Shown: positions 36,844 through 45,227 of the stretch, piece by piece
How positions within the stretch are numbered: position 1 is the stretch's first letter
How the letters are laid out: each line of letters opens with the position of its first letter
Source: Desulfuromonas acetoxidans DSM 684
GTDB lineage: Bacteria > Desulfobacterota > Desulfuromonadia > Desulfuromonadales > Desulfuromonadaceae
NCBI RefSeq assembly: GCF_000167355.1
Contig: NZ_AAEW02000008.1
Coordinates: 123,501-187,500 of the forward strand
DNA length: 64,000 nucleotides
Direction of reading: 5' to 3'
Program-made: the position numbers and the translations under genes
Notes under the pieces: generated by a model
Told to the model about the DNA's origin: nothing
Databases searched by the model: none
The model's input: the letters and a program-made list of their open reading frames with translations, nothing else

Positions 36844-38580
36844 ATGGGAATGACGATCAACACAAATGTTGCAGCGCTCAATGCGCAGCGTAATCTTGGA
36901 TCGGCTCAGACCGACCTGGGTACGGCGATGCAACGGCTATCGTCAGGATTGCGGATCAATAGCGCCAAGGATGACGCCGCCGGTCTTGCGATCAGTGATC
37001 GCATGACCTCGCAAGTCAAAGGGATGAACCAGGCGGTTCGTAATCTCAATGATGGGATCTCCCTCTTGCAGACGGCCGAGGGGGCGTTGCAGGAGGTGAC
37101 CAATCTCATCCAGCGTGGTCGTGAGCTGGCGGTTCAGGCTGCCAACGAAGCGACGTTAAGTGATTCCGACAAAGCTTCATTGCAAGCTGAAGTGGAACAG
37201 ATCAAACTGGAAATTGACCGTATCGGTCAAACAACCACTTTTAACGGGACGAAAGTTTTGTCCCATGGTCCAGGCGGCACCATTGGTGGTGACCCGGATC
37301 GGGCTGAAGTCGTTGAAAGCCTCAAGTCGGCCTGGTTGCGTTATTCAGAAGATCGGGTTGAAGAGTATTACGGCCTCACCGCTGAAAATGTCGATTTCAA
37401 TGTGCAGTTCATTGATGATCCGGACAGCGATGCGGTGGCTTATGTGGGCGGTAGCGGAACCGAAGTTGACAGCTACGGCCGCTACACAGCGATTCCGTTG
37501 ACTGTCAATATGGCCAAGTATGACCCCGAAGATCCCAGCAGTATGTGGGAATACGACCGGGTCGTGGTGCATGAAATGACCCATGCCATCATGGGTGCCA
37601 ACACCAGCCTTGATTCCATTCGCAATGAGGGCTTCTGGTTTGTTGAAGGCACGGCAGAATTCATGATGGGCGGTGATGAACGTCTTGCCATCGACCTGGG
37701 GAACGCTGGCTCGGCTGACAACCTCATTGCCGCATTCGATCCGGATAATATCGACAGTTCGTCACAATATGCGGCCAGTTATGCGGCGACCCGCTTTCTG
37801 CATGACGCGATCAAAGATGCCGGAGGAAGCGGAATTGATGAGGTCATGACCTATCTGCAGGATCATCCCGAAGATGGTGTCAGTGGCAACGCCCTGGATA
37901 ATGCCATTCAGGATCTTGCCAGTCGTCATGATACGTTTGCCTATGCGAATCTGGCAGATTTTGAAACCGCCATCACCACGCAGGGCGGCGACTTTTCAAC
38001 CTTTATCAGCGCTATGGATTTGACCAACGACGATGTCGGCGCAATCGGTGGCTTGGATGCCGATGGTGGTGAGGTGTTCACCAATACCTCCGTGGTTGCC
38101 GACAAGCCGTGGGTTTATGATGATGACCCGCTTGAGGGCTTTGTTGAAACCTGGCCGAGTGCTGACGAACTGGGCACCGAAGAGATTGCCAGTCGTGCTT
38201 TTCAGTTCCAGGCTGGGGCCAACGCCGGTCAGATGATCAGTGTGACTTTGGGCAGTGCCGATTCAACCGTGCTGAATATCGATGATGTCGATATCAGCAG
38301 TGATGCCACTCTGGCGATCTCCCGCTTTGACAGTGCTCTGGAATATATTGATCAGATGCGCGGCAATATGGGCGCGGTGATGAATCGTTTGGAAAGCTCG
38401 ATTGCCAACCTGCAGAACGTCACCGAAAATCTTTCTGCGGCACGTTCGCGGATTTTGGATGCGGATATTGCTCAGGAAACTTCGATCATGACCAAAAGCA
38501 ATATTCTGCAGCAGGCGGGTGTTTCGATTCTGGCTCAAGCCAACCAGGCACCGCAATTGGCTTTAAGTCTGCTCGGCTAG
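36844..38580 (+). CDS. Flagellin 3: flagellinolysin (flagellin with zinc metallopeptidase domain)
   Basis: 578 residues from ATG 36844. D0/D1 ends are flagellin ([40 protein letters not shown]) but more divergent from the other three copies ([35 protein letters not shown]). Residues ~165-450 are not a usual D2/D3: they hold [12 protein letters not shown] with the zinc motif H243-E244-x-x-H247 and, 20 residues on, [13 protein letters not shown] with E268 as third ligand: a gluzincin core like that of clostridial collagenases. Such proteins assemble into filaments that cleave extracellular protein. All catalytic residues are present, so activity is likely. Confidence 0.93.
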   Translation: MGMTINTNVAALNAQRNLGSAQTDLGTAMQRLSSGLRINSAKDDAAGLAISDRMTSQVKGMNQAVRNLNDGISLLQTAEGALQEVTNLIQRGRELAVQAANEATLSDSDKASLQAEVEQIKLEIDRIGQTTTFNGTKVLSHGPGGTIGGDPDRAEVVESLKSAWLRYSEDRVEEYYGLTAENVDFNVQFIDDPDSDAVAYVGGSGTEVDSYGRYTAIPLTVNMAKYDPEDPSSMWEYDRVVVHEMTHAIMGANTSLDSIRNEGFWFVEGTAEFMMGGDERLAIDLGNAGSADNLIAAFDPDNIDSSSQYAASYAATRFLHDAIKDAGGSGIDEVMTYLQDHPEDGVSGNALDNAIQDLASRHDTFAYANLADFETAITTQGGDFSTFISAMDLTNDDVGAIGGLDADGGEVFTNTSVVADKPWVYDDDPLEGFVETWPSADELGTEEIASRAFQFQAGANAGQMISVTLGSADSTVLNIDDVDISSDATLAISRFDSALEYIDQMRGNMGAVMNRLESSIANLQNVTENLSAARSRILDADIAQETSIMTKSNILQQAGVSILAQANQAPQLALSLLG

Positions 38581-38718
38581 GTGGATTTTTCTTGAAACCT
38601 GGTGAAACAGGGGTACTATCTAAAGATAGGGTCTGTTAGACAAATACGATGAAAAATGTCGGGAAGACAATTTGTTCTCGTATTTTTGAAAAAAAAGTAA
38701 AAAAAGTAATTTTTTTTC
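38581..38718 (+). other. Spacer between flagellins 3 and 4, first part
   Basis: The 318-base gap holds two small hairpins (CCTGGTGAAACAGG and CTATCTAAAGATAG near 38599-38629) with no T-tract immediately after, then an A/T-rich stretch with runs of A and T. No convincing gene; an open frame at 38649-38840 lacks homology and codon character. The sigma-28-like promoter and CsrA-type sites of the second part are listed separately. Confidence 0.4.
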
Positions 38719-38746
38719 TAAACTTTCTTAAGCAGGATGCCGAAGA
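38719..38746 (+). promoter_or_regulatory. Sigma-28-like promoter of flagellin 4
   Basis: TAAACTTT (38719-38726), 12 bases, GCCGAAGA (38739-38746): -35 7/8 and -10 6/8 to the consensus. Predicted start near 38753, giving a leader of about 145 bases that includes a purine-rich block CGGAAGAAGGAGGTGAG and the CsrA-type hairpin. Confidence 0.68.
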
Positions 38747-38856
38747 AGGTTTGTATGCGGGGAATTTACGGAAGAAGGAGGTGAGACGAAGCCTATTTCA
38801 AGACCATCCCCCAAACAGAAGAAACGTAAAAAAATTGTAGCAACACAATTTAACCA

Positions 38857-38893
38857 GGGCACGGAAGCCCGACCACACAAACTTCATGGAGGA
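38857..38893 (+). promoter_or_regulatory. CsrA-type double site in the flagellin 4 leader
   Basis: GGGC-ACGGAA-GCCC (38857-38870) followed by TCATGGAGGA (38884-38893) over the Shine-Dalgarno of ATG 38899; the hairpin is identical to that of flagellin 2 although the bases between differ. Confidence 0.62.
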
Positions 38894-38898
38894 AAATC

Positions 38899-41313
38899 AT
38901 GGCATTAACAATTAACACTAACGTTGCATCCCTTAACGCTCAACGTAACCTGGGCAAATCTCAAAACGATCTCAACCAATCCATGCAGCGCCTGTCTTCA
39001 GGTCTGCGTATCAACAGCGCGAAAGATGATGCTGCCGGTCTGGCGATCTCTGACCGTATGACTGCTCAGATCACTGGTCTGAACCAAGCGGTACGTAACG
39101 CCAACGACGGTATCTCCCTGTCGCAAACTGCTGAAGGTGCACTGCAAGAGAGCACGAACATCCTGCAGCGTATTCGTGAGCTGGCTGTTCAGTCCGCCAA
39201 CGATACCAACAGCGCTTCTGACCGCGAGTCTCTGCAAGCTGAGGTTGATCAGCTGATCGAAGAGTTGGACCGTATCGCTGATACGACTCAGTTCAACGGT
39301 AAGAATCTGCTCGACGGCACCATGACTGACGCTACTTTCCAAGTTGGTGCCAACGCCGGTGTCAGCCAAACCATCTCCTTCAGCATTGATAGTGCTGAAA
39401 CCAGCAAGCTGAGTGCTGTAGGTACTATGATCGAAGCTCCTAATGGCGATGCCGTTGTTGGTAGCGACGTTGACGGTACTGCTCTGGCCGCTGGTGACCT
39501 GGTTGTTAACGGTACGGATGTTGGTGCGACTGACGGAACCAACTCCAGTCTGGCAGACGCAATCAATACGGCTGCTGGTGAAACCATTGCGACTGCTACA
39601 AACGTTCAGACTCTGGATTTCTCAACTGTAAATCTGGACAGCACTGATGTTGCTGTTGGTGCCGGTGAAGCCTACACTGACGGTACTGATGCTGCTGTTG
39701 CTGCTGTAGGTTCGGCTTTCTCTGTTGATACCAATGCAGCTGATGCAACTTCTGGTAGCCAAGTTATTACTATCAGTGATGCGCAAGCCGCAAATATTAC
39801 AGCTATGGACCTGACCGTTGATGGTAGCGCAGTTGATACTACTGGACTCAACTATGCCGGTATTACTACAGCGGCTACATTGGCTTCTGAGTTGGATGGC
39901 TTGGCAGAAATCTCAGCAACTGTTTCTGGACAAGATGTTACCATTACATCCGCGACAACGGGTGCGACTTCGACTGTTTCTTTGGCATCTGTGACGGGTA
40001 CTGATGGTAGTGAATCAATTGCAGCTGCTACTGACGGTACTGCTGCTCAAGCTTCAGTAGCGACTATCACAGTGACTGACGCTGACGCTGCCAATGTTGA
40101 CGGGACTACACTGGAGTTTAATGGTGCCGCCATTGACCTGACAGGTGTTGACTTTGGTACGGTAACTGATGGTGCTACTCTGGCTGCAGCTTTGCAGAAT
40201 TCTTCTGACATCGCTTCTGCATCCTGGGCTGGTGATACGCTTACCTTGACTTCCGCTGCTACGGTAACAGGTCAGGATTTCTCCGTTGCTTCGGGCTCTG
40301 GTTTGACTGACGCTAATGGTACACCTGCTGTTGCATCAACTATGGATATCACCATTGATGATGCTGGTGCAGCGACTGTTACAGCTCTCGACCTGACTGT
40401 TGAAGGTGTTGCAGTAGATGACAGCTCCATCGATTACAGCAGCATCTCTGATGTCGCTGGTTTGGTCTCTGCGTTGGATGGTCTGTCTGAGATCAGCGCT
40501 GCTGATAATGGCGATGGTACCATCACCATTTCTTCGGCGACTGCTGGTACTGCTGGTACGCTGGCAGCCGGTACGGTTGTTGGTGATGCGACTTCCGGTG
40601 CCTTAGTTCAGGAAGACGCGAGTGTCTCCGGTACCTACACCATGGACGTAGATGGTACTTCTGTTGATATCGCAGCCGCTGCGGGTGGTGAAGTAACAGC
40701 TCAAGAAGTTGTTGATGCAATCAACGACAATACAACGGGCTTCACCGCTGCACTTAATGATGATGGCCAAGTGCAGATCACTAAAGATGATGGCAGCAGC
40801 TTCACGCTGGCTGAAAGTGTCGATATTGATGGTGATACCACTCTCGATGCCGCTTCTGTTGGTCTTGACGGTATTGACGATGGTGGCACGACTTACAATG
40901 GTCAGGTTTCCCTGGACAGTACCAATGACATTTCCGTCGAAGAAGTGACCTCTGGCGCTTTGGCTTCAGCCGGTCTGGACACTGCTGGTAATGCAACCAC
41001 CACGATCGATCAGGTTGACATTTCGACTCGTGAAGGTGCAACAACCGCCATCAGTTCCGTTGACGCCGCTCTGGCACAGATCGACACCATCCGTGGTGAC
41101 CTCGGTGCGGTTCAGAACCGTTTCGAATCCACCATTGCTAACCTGCAGAACGTTTCCGAGAACCTCTCGGCTGCTCGTTCACGGATCCTCGACGCGGATA
41201 TCGCGGAAGAGACGTCTAATATGACCAAGCAGAACATCTTGCAACAAGCTGGTGTTTCGATCCTTGCTCAGGCAAACCAGGCACCTCAGTTGGCTCTGAG
41301 TCTGCTGGGTTAA
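38899..41313 (+). CDS. Flagellin 4 (804 residues), probably the major filament subunit
   Basis: Canonical D0/D1 ends. The exposed domain has three ~75-residue repeats, each of the form T(I/V)(T/D)(I/V)-(S/T)DA-AA-(V/I)T--(D/E)LTV(D/E)G--VD followed by a Flagellin_IN-like [22 protein letters not shown] strand (about 39755-39985, 40060-40285, 40340-40565), then the unit [20 protein letters not shown]. Codon use (mostly GGT, GCT, CGT, CTG) is more biased than in flagellins 2 and 3, which suggests high expression. It has its own sigma-28-like promoter, CsrA-type leader and terminator. Confidence 0.96.
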   Translation: MALTINTNVASLNAQRNLGKSQNDLNQSMQRLSSGLRINSAKDDAAGLAISDRMTAQITGLNQAVRNANDGISLSQTAEGALQESTNILQRIRELAVQSANDTNSASDRESLQAEVDQLIEELDRIADTTQFNGKNLLDGTMTDATFQVGANAGVSQTISFSIDSAETSKLSAVGTMIEAPNGDAVVGSDVDGTALAAGDLVVNGTDVGATDGTNSSLADAINTAAGETIATATNVQTLDFSTVNLDSTDVAVGAGEAYTDGTDAAVAAVGSAFSVDTNAADATSGSQVITISDAQAANITAMDLTVDGSAVDTTGLNYAGITTAATLASELDGLAEISATVSGQDVTITSATTGATSTVSLASVTGTDGSESIAAATDGTAAQASVATITVTDADAANVDGTTLEFNGAAIDLTGVDFGTVTDGATLAAALQNSSDIASASWAGDTLTLTSAATVTGQDFSVASGSGLTDANGTPAVASTMDITIDDAGAATVTALDLTVEGVAVDDSSIDYSSISDVAGLVSALDGLSEISAADNGDGTITISSATAGTAGTLAAGTVVGDATSGALVQEDASVSGTYTMDVDGTSVDIAAAAGGEVTAQEVVDAINDNTTGFTAALNDDGQVQITKDDGSSFTLAESVDIDGDTTLDAASVGLDGIDDGGTTYNGQVSLDSTNDISVEEVTSGALASAGLDTAGNATTTIDQVDISTREGATTAISSVDAALAQIDTIRGDLGAVQNRFESTIANLQNVSENLSAARSRILDADIAEETSNMTKQNILQQAGVSILAQANQAPQLALSLLG

Positions 41314-41333
41314 TTGCTAAGGATGCACAACTG

Positions 41334-41367
41334 AAAAAGGGCCGGCCCTGGCCGGCCCTTTTTTTTC
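41334..41367 (+). terminator. Terminator after flagellin 4
   Basis: A5 then GGGCCGGCC (41339-41347), CT loop, GGCCGGCCC (41350-41358) and T8: a very strong, bidirectional-looking terminator. Confidence 0.93.
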
Positions 41368-41398
41368 TCACTCGTGAGATGTGCATACGGAGGAAATC

Positions 41399-41758
41399 AT
41401 GGAAATTCAAGCAGTTGGTTTAACCAGTGTTGCTCAGCAGTCTGTACCGAATAAGTCGAGTGAAGACATTGAAATGAGCCGTAAGGCCAAAGATTATGAG
41501 GCCGCTTCTGAGCAGGCTTCGGCGGCTGAAGCAAACAAGGTTCAGCCTGAAGAGCTTCTGAATCAGATTAAATCTCTGACAGAAGATGGCGTTTACAGTG
41601 TCCGTTTTGAAAATGATGATGATGCCAATCAACTGGTGGTCAAGGTTGTCGATTCAAAGACGGATGAAGTAATCCGCCAGGTGCCGGCAGAGGAAGTTTT
41701 ATCCCTGTCCGTGCGACTGGAAGAATTACGCGGTAATATTGTTAATACCGAAGGGTAG
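41399..41758 (+). CDS. flaG: FlaG family protein
   Basis: 119 residues from ATG 41399 (GGAGG 6 bases upstream). C-terminal LVVKVVDSKTDEVIRQVPAE followed by EVLSLSVRLEEL is the FlaG signature; the N-terminal half is disordered and polar. FlaG influences filament length in several bacteria. Lies between the flagellins and fliD as usual. Confidence 0.92.
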   Translation: MEIQAVGLTSVAQQSVPNKSSEDIEMSRKAKDYEAASEQASAAEANKVQPEELLNQIKSLTEDGVYSVRFENDDDANQLVVKVVDSKTDEVIRQVPAEEVLSLSVRLEELRGNIVNTEG

Positions 41759-41862
41759 TCACTCTTTTTACGAAAGCGTTTCGGACGGTCCGGTACGACT
41801 TTAACAGCAGAAGACGAGCGGGATGACAACGGCGTCCTCCCTTATGGATTCAGGAGGCTATT

Positions 41863-43329
41863 ATGGCTGGCATCACATTCAGCGGTTTGGCAACAGGCTT
41901 GGAAACCGATGATATTATTACGGAGTTGATGACTCTGGAGCGTGCGCCACTGGACCGCCTTGAGGCCCAAAAAGAGGCTGAGGCAACTCGTCTTGCTGCA
42001 TTTAAACAGCTTGATAGCCGCCTGGAAGATCTGCGTGCCGCTGTTGGTGATCTGAATATCACCAGCGAAGTGCGGACCAGCCGTATCAGTTTAAGTTCTG
42101 AAGATGCTTTGACCGCCAGTAGTAATGGTGCCGCCAGTGGCAGTTATGATATCACCGTGGTTCAGTTGGCCCAGATGCAGAAATCTGTCAGTGTCGGGGT
42201 AAGTTCAGACACCGTTGCCGGTCTGGGTACCGGGACGTTCACGGTAGCGGGAAAGACCATTACCGTTGATGAGAGCAATAATTCGCTGCAAGGCCTTGCG
42301 GATTCTATCAACGCCCTGTCTGAGAAAACCGGTGTTGAAGCCAGTATCATCAATGATGGCAGTGGTGCCAATGCTTATCATCTTGTCCTGACCGGGCAGG
42401 ATGCGCAGACCAGTTTTACCGCATCAAGTAATCTGGTTGACAGCGAAGGCGCCGTACTCCCCTTTAACTTGACGGAAACGCGCAGTGCCCAACAGGCGGT
42501 TGCGTATGTTGATGGTATCCAGGTGGTCAGTGATACCAATACGGTCAGCGGTGTTATTCCCGGTGTCACCATGCATCTCAGCTCTGTCAGCGATACAAGC
42601 TATTCTGGGACTTATGAAGCTGGCGTTGATCCCTGGGAGTGGGCCGATCCCCCCCAGTATGACTCAACGTTGATGACGGTTGAGCCGGACACTGAGGCGC
42701 TCAAGGAAAAGGTTAGCACTTTTGTCAGCAGCTACAATGCCGTGATGGATTGGATCTCTGCGGGCTATGATGAGTTCGGTGCTGCCGCGCCTTCGGCTGA
42801 AGATATTGAAGCTGGTGCAGAAGATATCCTCAGTGACGTGGTTCGCGGCGACAGTACCGTCAACGGTATTAAGCGTCAGTTGCAGAATATTCTGTCGTCA
42901 CAGATTGATACCACTGGTTCCATGAGTGTGCTGTCGCAGTTGGGAATCTCCACCCAGCGCGATGGTTCGATCAATCTCAATGATTCAGCGTTTAATGAGG
43001 CTCTGGAAAAAGATTTCGACGGTGTGGTCAGCCTGCTTGCCGGTGAAAACGACACCGAAGGTGTCATGAAAAAATTCAACACCAAGTTGTTGGAAATGAC
43101 CGGCGCGACATCGGGCATGTATGCGGAGAAGCAGGAGCGTTACGATAGCGCCATTAAGCGTCTGGATAACCAAATTGCCCGCACCGAGCCTTTGATTGAC
43201 AAAAAGGAAGCGACACTGCGTGCGAAATTTTCGGCATTAGAACTCCTGGTCAGCGATATGAATTCGCAAAGCAGTTTTCTGACCCAGCAGATGGATATGT
43301 TAACAAAAATGATGACGGGGAATAAATAA
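41863..43329 (+). CDS. fliD: FliD, filament cap protein (HAP2)
   Basis: 488 residues. N-terminal ITFSGLATGLETDDIITELM and LERAPLDRLEAQKEAEATRL plus the C-terminal SAIKRLDNQIARTEPLIDKK / LRAKFSALELLVSDMNSQSS are typical of FliD. A Flagellin_IN motif (VAGKTITVDESNNSLQGLAD) lies near residue 130. FliD caps the filament and inserts flagellin subunits. Ribosome site CAGGAGG. fliS follows immediately. Confidence 0.97.
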   Translation: MAGITFSGLATGLETDDIITELMTLERAPLDRLEAQKEAEATRLAAFKQLDSRLEDLRAAVGDLNITSEVRTSRISLSSEDALTASSNGAASGSYDITVVQLAQMQKSVSVGVSSDTVAGLGTGTFTVAGKTITVDESNNSLQGLADSINALSEKTGVEASIINDGSGANAYHLVLTGQDAQTSFTASSNLVDSEGAVLPFNLTETRSAQQAVAYVDGIQVVSDTNTVSGVIPGVTMHLSSVSDTSYSGTYEAGVDPWEWADPPQYDSTLMTVEPDTEALKEKVSTFVSSYNAVMDWISAGYDEFGAAAPSAEDIEAGAEDILSDVVRGDSTVNGIKRQLQNILSSQIDTTGSMSVLSQLGISTQRDGSINLNDSAFNEALEKDFDGVVSLLAGENDTEGVMKKFNTKLLEMTGATSGMYAEKQERYDSAIKRLDNQIARTEPLIDKKEATLRAKFSALELLVSDMNSQSSFLTQQMDMLTKMMTGNK

Positions 43330-43788
43330 ATGAATACCTATACCCAGCAATATCAACAGAATCAGATTCTTACGGCGTCACCGGAGCAGATCCTGATTAT
43401 GCTGTATGATGGGGCGATTCGCTTTACCCGCCAGGCCATGGCCGGAATTGAGGCTGGCAACAAGCAGCAGCGTCGTGAAGGCATCAGTCGAGCGATGGCG
43501 ATTGTTTCGGAGTTTGCTAATACCTTGGATCACAGTGTTGGCGGCGAAATTGCCGAAAACCTTGATGGGCTTTACGCGTTTATGAATCGTCAGCTCAGTG
43601 AGGCGAACCTTGATGAAGATATTGAAAAGCTCAAAGTCGTTGAGCATCTGTTGACGGATCTGCGTCAGACCTGGTCTGAGGCGATCTCTATCGCCCGCAA
43701 AGAAGCGGCTGGGCGCACGGCTGCGGCCCAGCAACCACAGCAGTCTGAGATGCCTGAAAATTACAAGCCGTTGAGTGCTGCTGGCTAA
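43330..43788 (+). CDS. fliS: FliS, flagellin export chaperone
   Basis: 152 residues. YTQQYQQNQILTASPEQILI, MLYDGAIRFTRQAMAGIEAG and AMAIVSEFANTLDHSVGGEI are diagnostic. FliS binds the C-terminal D0 of flagellin and keeps it unpolymerised; in FliW-containing bacteria it also affects the FliW-CsrA switch. The C-terminal ~25 residues are a non-conserved Q/P-rich tail. Starts next to the fliD stop. Confidence 0.96.
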   Translation: MNTYTQQYQQNQILTASPEQILIMLYDGAIRFTRQAMAGIEAGNKQQRREGISRAMAIVSEFANTLDHSVGGEIAENLDGLYAFMNRQLSEANLDEDIEKLKVVEHLLTDLRQTWSEAISIARKEAAGRTAAAQQPQQSEMPENYKPLSAAG

Positions 43789-43795
43789 TTCGTAA

Positions 43796-43882
43796 ATTGT
43801 AGGAGCGGCTTGAGCCGCGAAAGAAGGTAACGTCTTGCGGTTTGCATGAGAAGAGTTTCGCGAATAAATTCGCTCCTGCAAT
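43796..43882. repeat. REP/BIME-like palindromic repeat
   Basis: ATTGTAGGAGCG (43796-43807) and CGCTCCTGCAAT (43871-43882) are inverted repeats with one mismatch. Each flanks a small arm, GGCTTGAGCC... CGCGAAA and TTTCGCG AATAAATTCG. This is the classical 'GTAGGAGCGGCTTTAGCCGCGAA' REP type. Lies between fliS and the next gene; may stabilise or terminate mRNA. Confidence 0.75.
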
Positions 43883-43902
43883 GTTGCTTATGAAAAGGGC
43901 TA

Positions 43903-44328
43903 ATGATGTCTGAATCCGTCTTGTCGCTTCACCTTGAAGAGTCGCTTCAACGGTCGATAGAGCAATATCAAATGATATTGGATCTTATGAAGCAGATTAC
44001 CCGGGCGATCTCATCATCGGAGGCTGATTTAAGAGACGAAGTGCTTAAACTGGGTACTCTTCAGCAACAGGCACGTGATCATGATGCCAAGTTGCTCAAT
44101 GCTTTGCGTCAAGCCGGACATGTGGCTGCCGGACATCCTCTTTTTAAACAACGTCTTGATCTTATTGGCGAGGTTCTGACGTTGAATCATTTGCTTTTAC
44201 CTAAAATTAATGGCATGATGGCGCTCATTTCCCACGAGTTAACAGGACTGAAAAAAGGACGTTCTGTGTTGGGAGGTTACAAGCAGACCACCCACAATCA
44301 GGGACGGATTGTTCGTTCCACGGTATAG
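43903..44328 (+). CDS. FliT/FlgN-like flagellar export chaperone candidate
   Basis: 141 residues, helical, no signal. Position right after fliS is where fliT is found in many bacteria. Residues 6-100 form amphipathic helices (SLQRSIEQYQMILDLMKQIT); the C-terminal LKKGRSVLGGYKQTTHNQGR resembles the FlgN tail. FliT and FlgN are similar in design, so the substrate (FliD or HAPs) cannot be told. ATG codons at 43903 and 43906 are both possible. Motif evidence is weak. Confidence 0.65.
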   Translation: MMSESVLSLHLEESLQRSIEQYQMILDLMKQITRAISSSEADLRDEVLKLGTLQQQARDHDAKLLNALRQAGHVAAGHPLFKQRLDLIGEVLTLNHLLLPKINGMMALISHELTGLKKGRSVLGGYKQTTHNQGRIVRSTV

Positions 44329-44393
44329 TGGTTTCTAGCCGGTTGGTAAGACTCAAGTGAATCAGATTGTGTTCGCTAAGCCTGGAGATGTTC

Positions 44394-45062
44394 GTGGCGG
44401 ACTTTGCGCTATTTAAATATCTGGAAAAACCTAGTTTATTACGCGTTTATATCCTGCTTGCTGATGATGTAAAAGTTCGGCTTGAAGCGGTTGCGCGTAT
44501 TATCGCTGAACCCTACCTCGAAATTAAATTCCGCCCAGACGAATTGCCTATGGACAAGGTGCGTATCGGTGGCAAGTTGCTTTTGTCATTGGATACACGT
44601 GTTGGCACTGTCTCCATGTATGCGCACATTGATGAAGTGGTCAACTCACGCGTGTTGCGTGTGATGGGGCTGGAATCCTTTGCTTATTCACAACAGCGTG
44701 AATACTTTCGGGTAAATACGGCGATCAAGGTGGTGTACAGCAAGGAAACCCTTTCTTCCAATCCTTCGCCTAAAGTGCCTACCGCAACGGTAAATCTCAG
44801 TGGTAATGGTGTGCTGATTTCGGCTGAAGAGCAGTTTACTGCTGGTGACACCTATGAACTGGAATTTCACCTGCCTGACGCCAATTGTCTGTTGTTTTGT
44901 AAAGGGTTGGTTGTCCGTGTTGATGAAAAATTGCGTGGCGGCTATGAAGTTGCCATGACCTACCACAGTATTGAACCGGAAGACCGTGACCGGATCATCT
45001 CATTTTGCCTGGCAGAACAGCGGCGTCTGCTGCGGACCAAAGTCCAAATTGTCGGGTTCTGA
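44394..45062 (+). CDS. PilZ-domain protein, YcgR-like c-di-GMP effector
   Basis: 222 residues from GTG 44394, chosen because CTGGAG ends 6 bases before it; ATG 44388 or TTG 44367 would add 2 or 9 residues. An N-terminal YcgR-N-like domain is followed by PilZ with the c-di-GMP-binding pair QQREYFRVN (RxxxR) and VNLSGNGVLI (N/DxSxxG). In other bacteria YcgR brakes the motor on c-di-GMP binding. The gene's place inside the late flagellar set fits such a role. Confidence 0.85.
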   Translation: MADFALFKYLEKPSLLRVYILLADDVKVRLEAVARIIAEPYLEIKFRPDELPMDKVRIGGKLLLSLDTRVGTVSMYAHIDEVVNSRVLRVMGLESFAYSQQREYFRVNTAIKVVYSKETLSSNPSPKVPTATVNLSGNGVLISAEEQFTAGDTYELEFHLPDANCLLFCKGLVVRVDEKLRGGYEVAMTYHSIEPEDRDRIISFCLAEQRRLLRTKVQIVGF

Positions 45063-45193
45063 TTTTTCAGCCACAGACAAAGGCGGACAACTGCAGACTG
45101 TTTGAGAACGACATCAAAATCATACGGTCTTTCTTTTTCTTCTATTCTTCACATTTTTCTAACGCACTTTTCTTCAGTGTTCTAAAAGAATTC

Positions 45194-45221
45194 TAAATTC
45201 AGCGCTTTTTCCGACCGATAC
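45194..45221 (+). promoter_or_regulatory. Sigma-28-like promoter directly in front of the FliK-like gene
   Basis: TAAATTCA (45194-45201), 12 bases, ACCGATAC (45214-45221; 6 of 8). The predicted start lies about 6-7 bases after the -10 box, that is at or next to the ATG at 45228, and no Shine-Dalgarno is visible; a leaderless mRNA is predicted. Confidence 0.6.
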
Positions 45222-45227
45222 AATCAT

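Noticed and set aside
38649..38840. Small open frame in the flagellin 3-4 gap (63 codons)
   Set aside because: It covers the sigma-28-like promoter and A/T tracts, is rich in lysine by composition alone and has no plausible ribosome site.
41760..41840. Third copy of the 25251-type repeat before fliD (shares GGATGACAACG with 2408)
   Set aside because: Only about ten bases are shared and neither the CCAAAATCAAGG block nor inverted arms are present.
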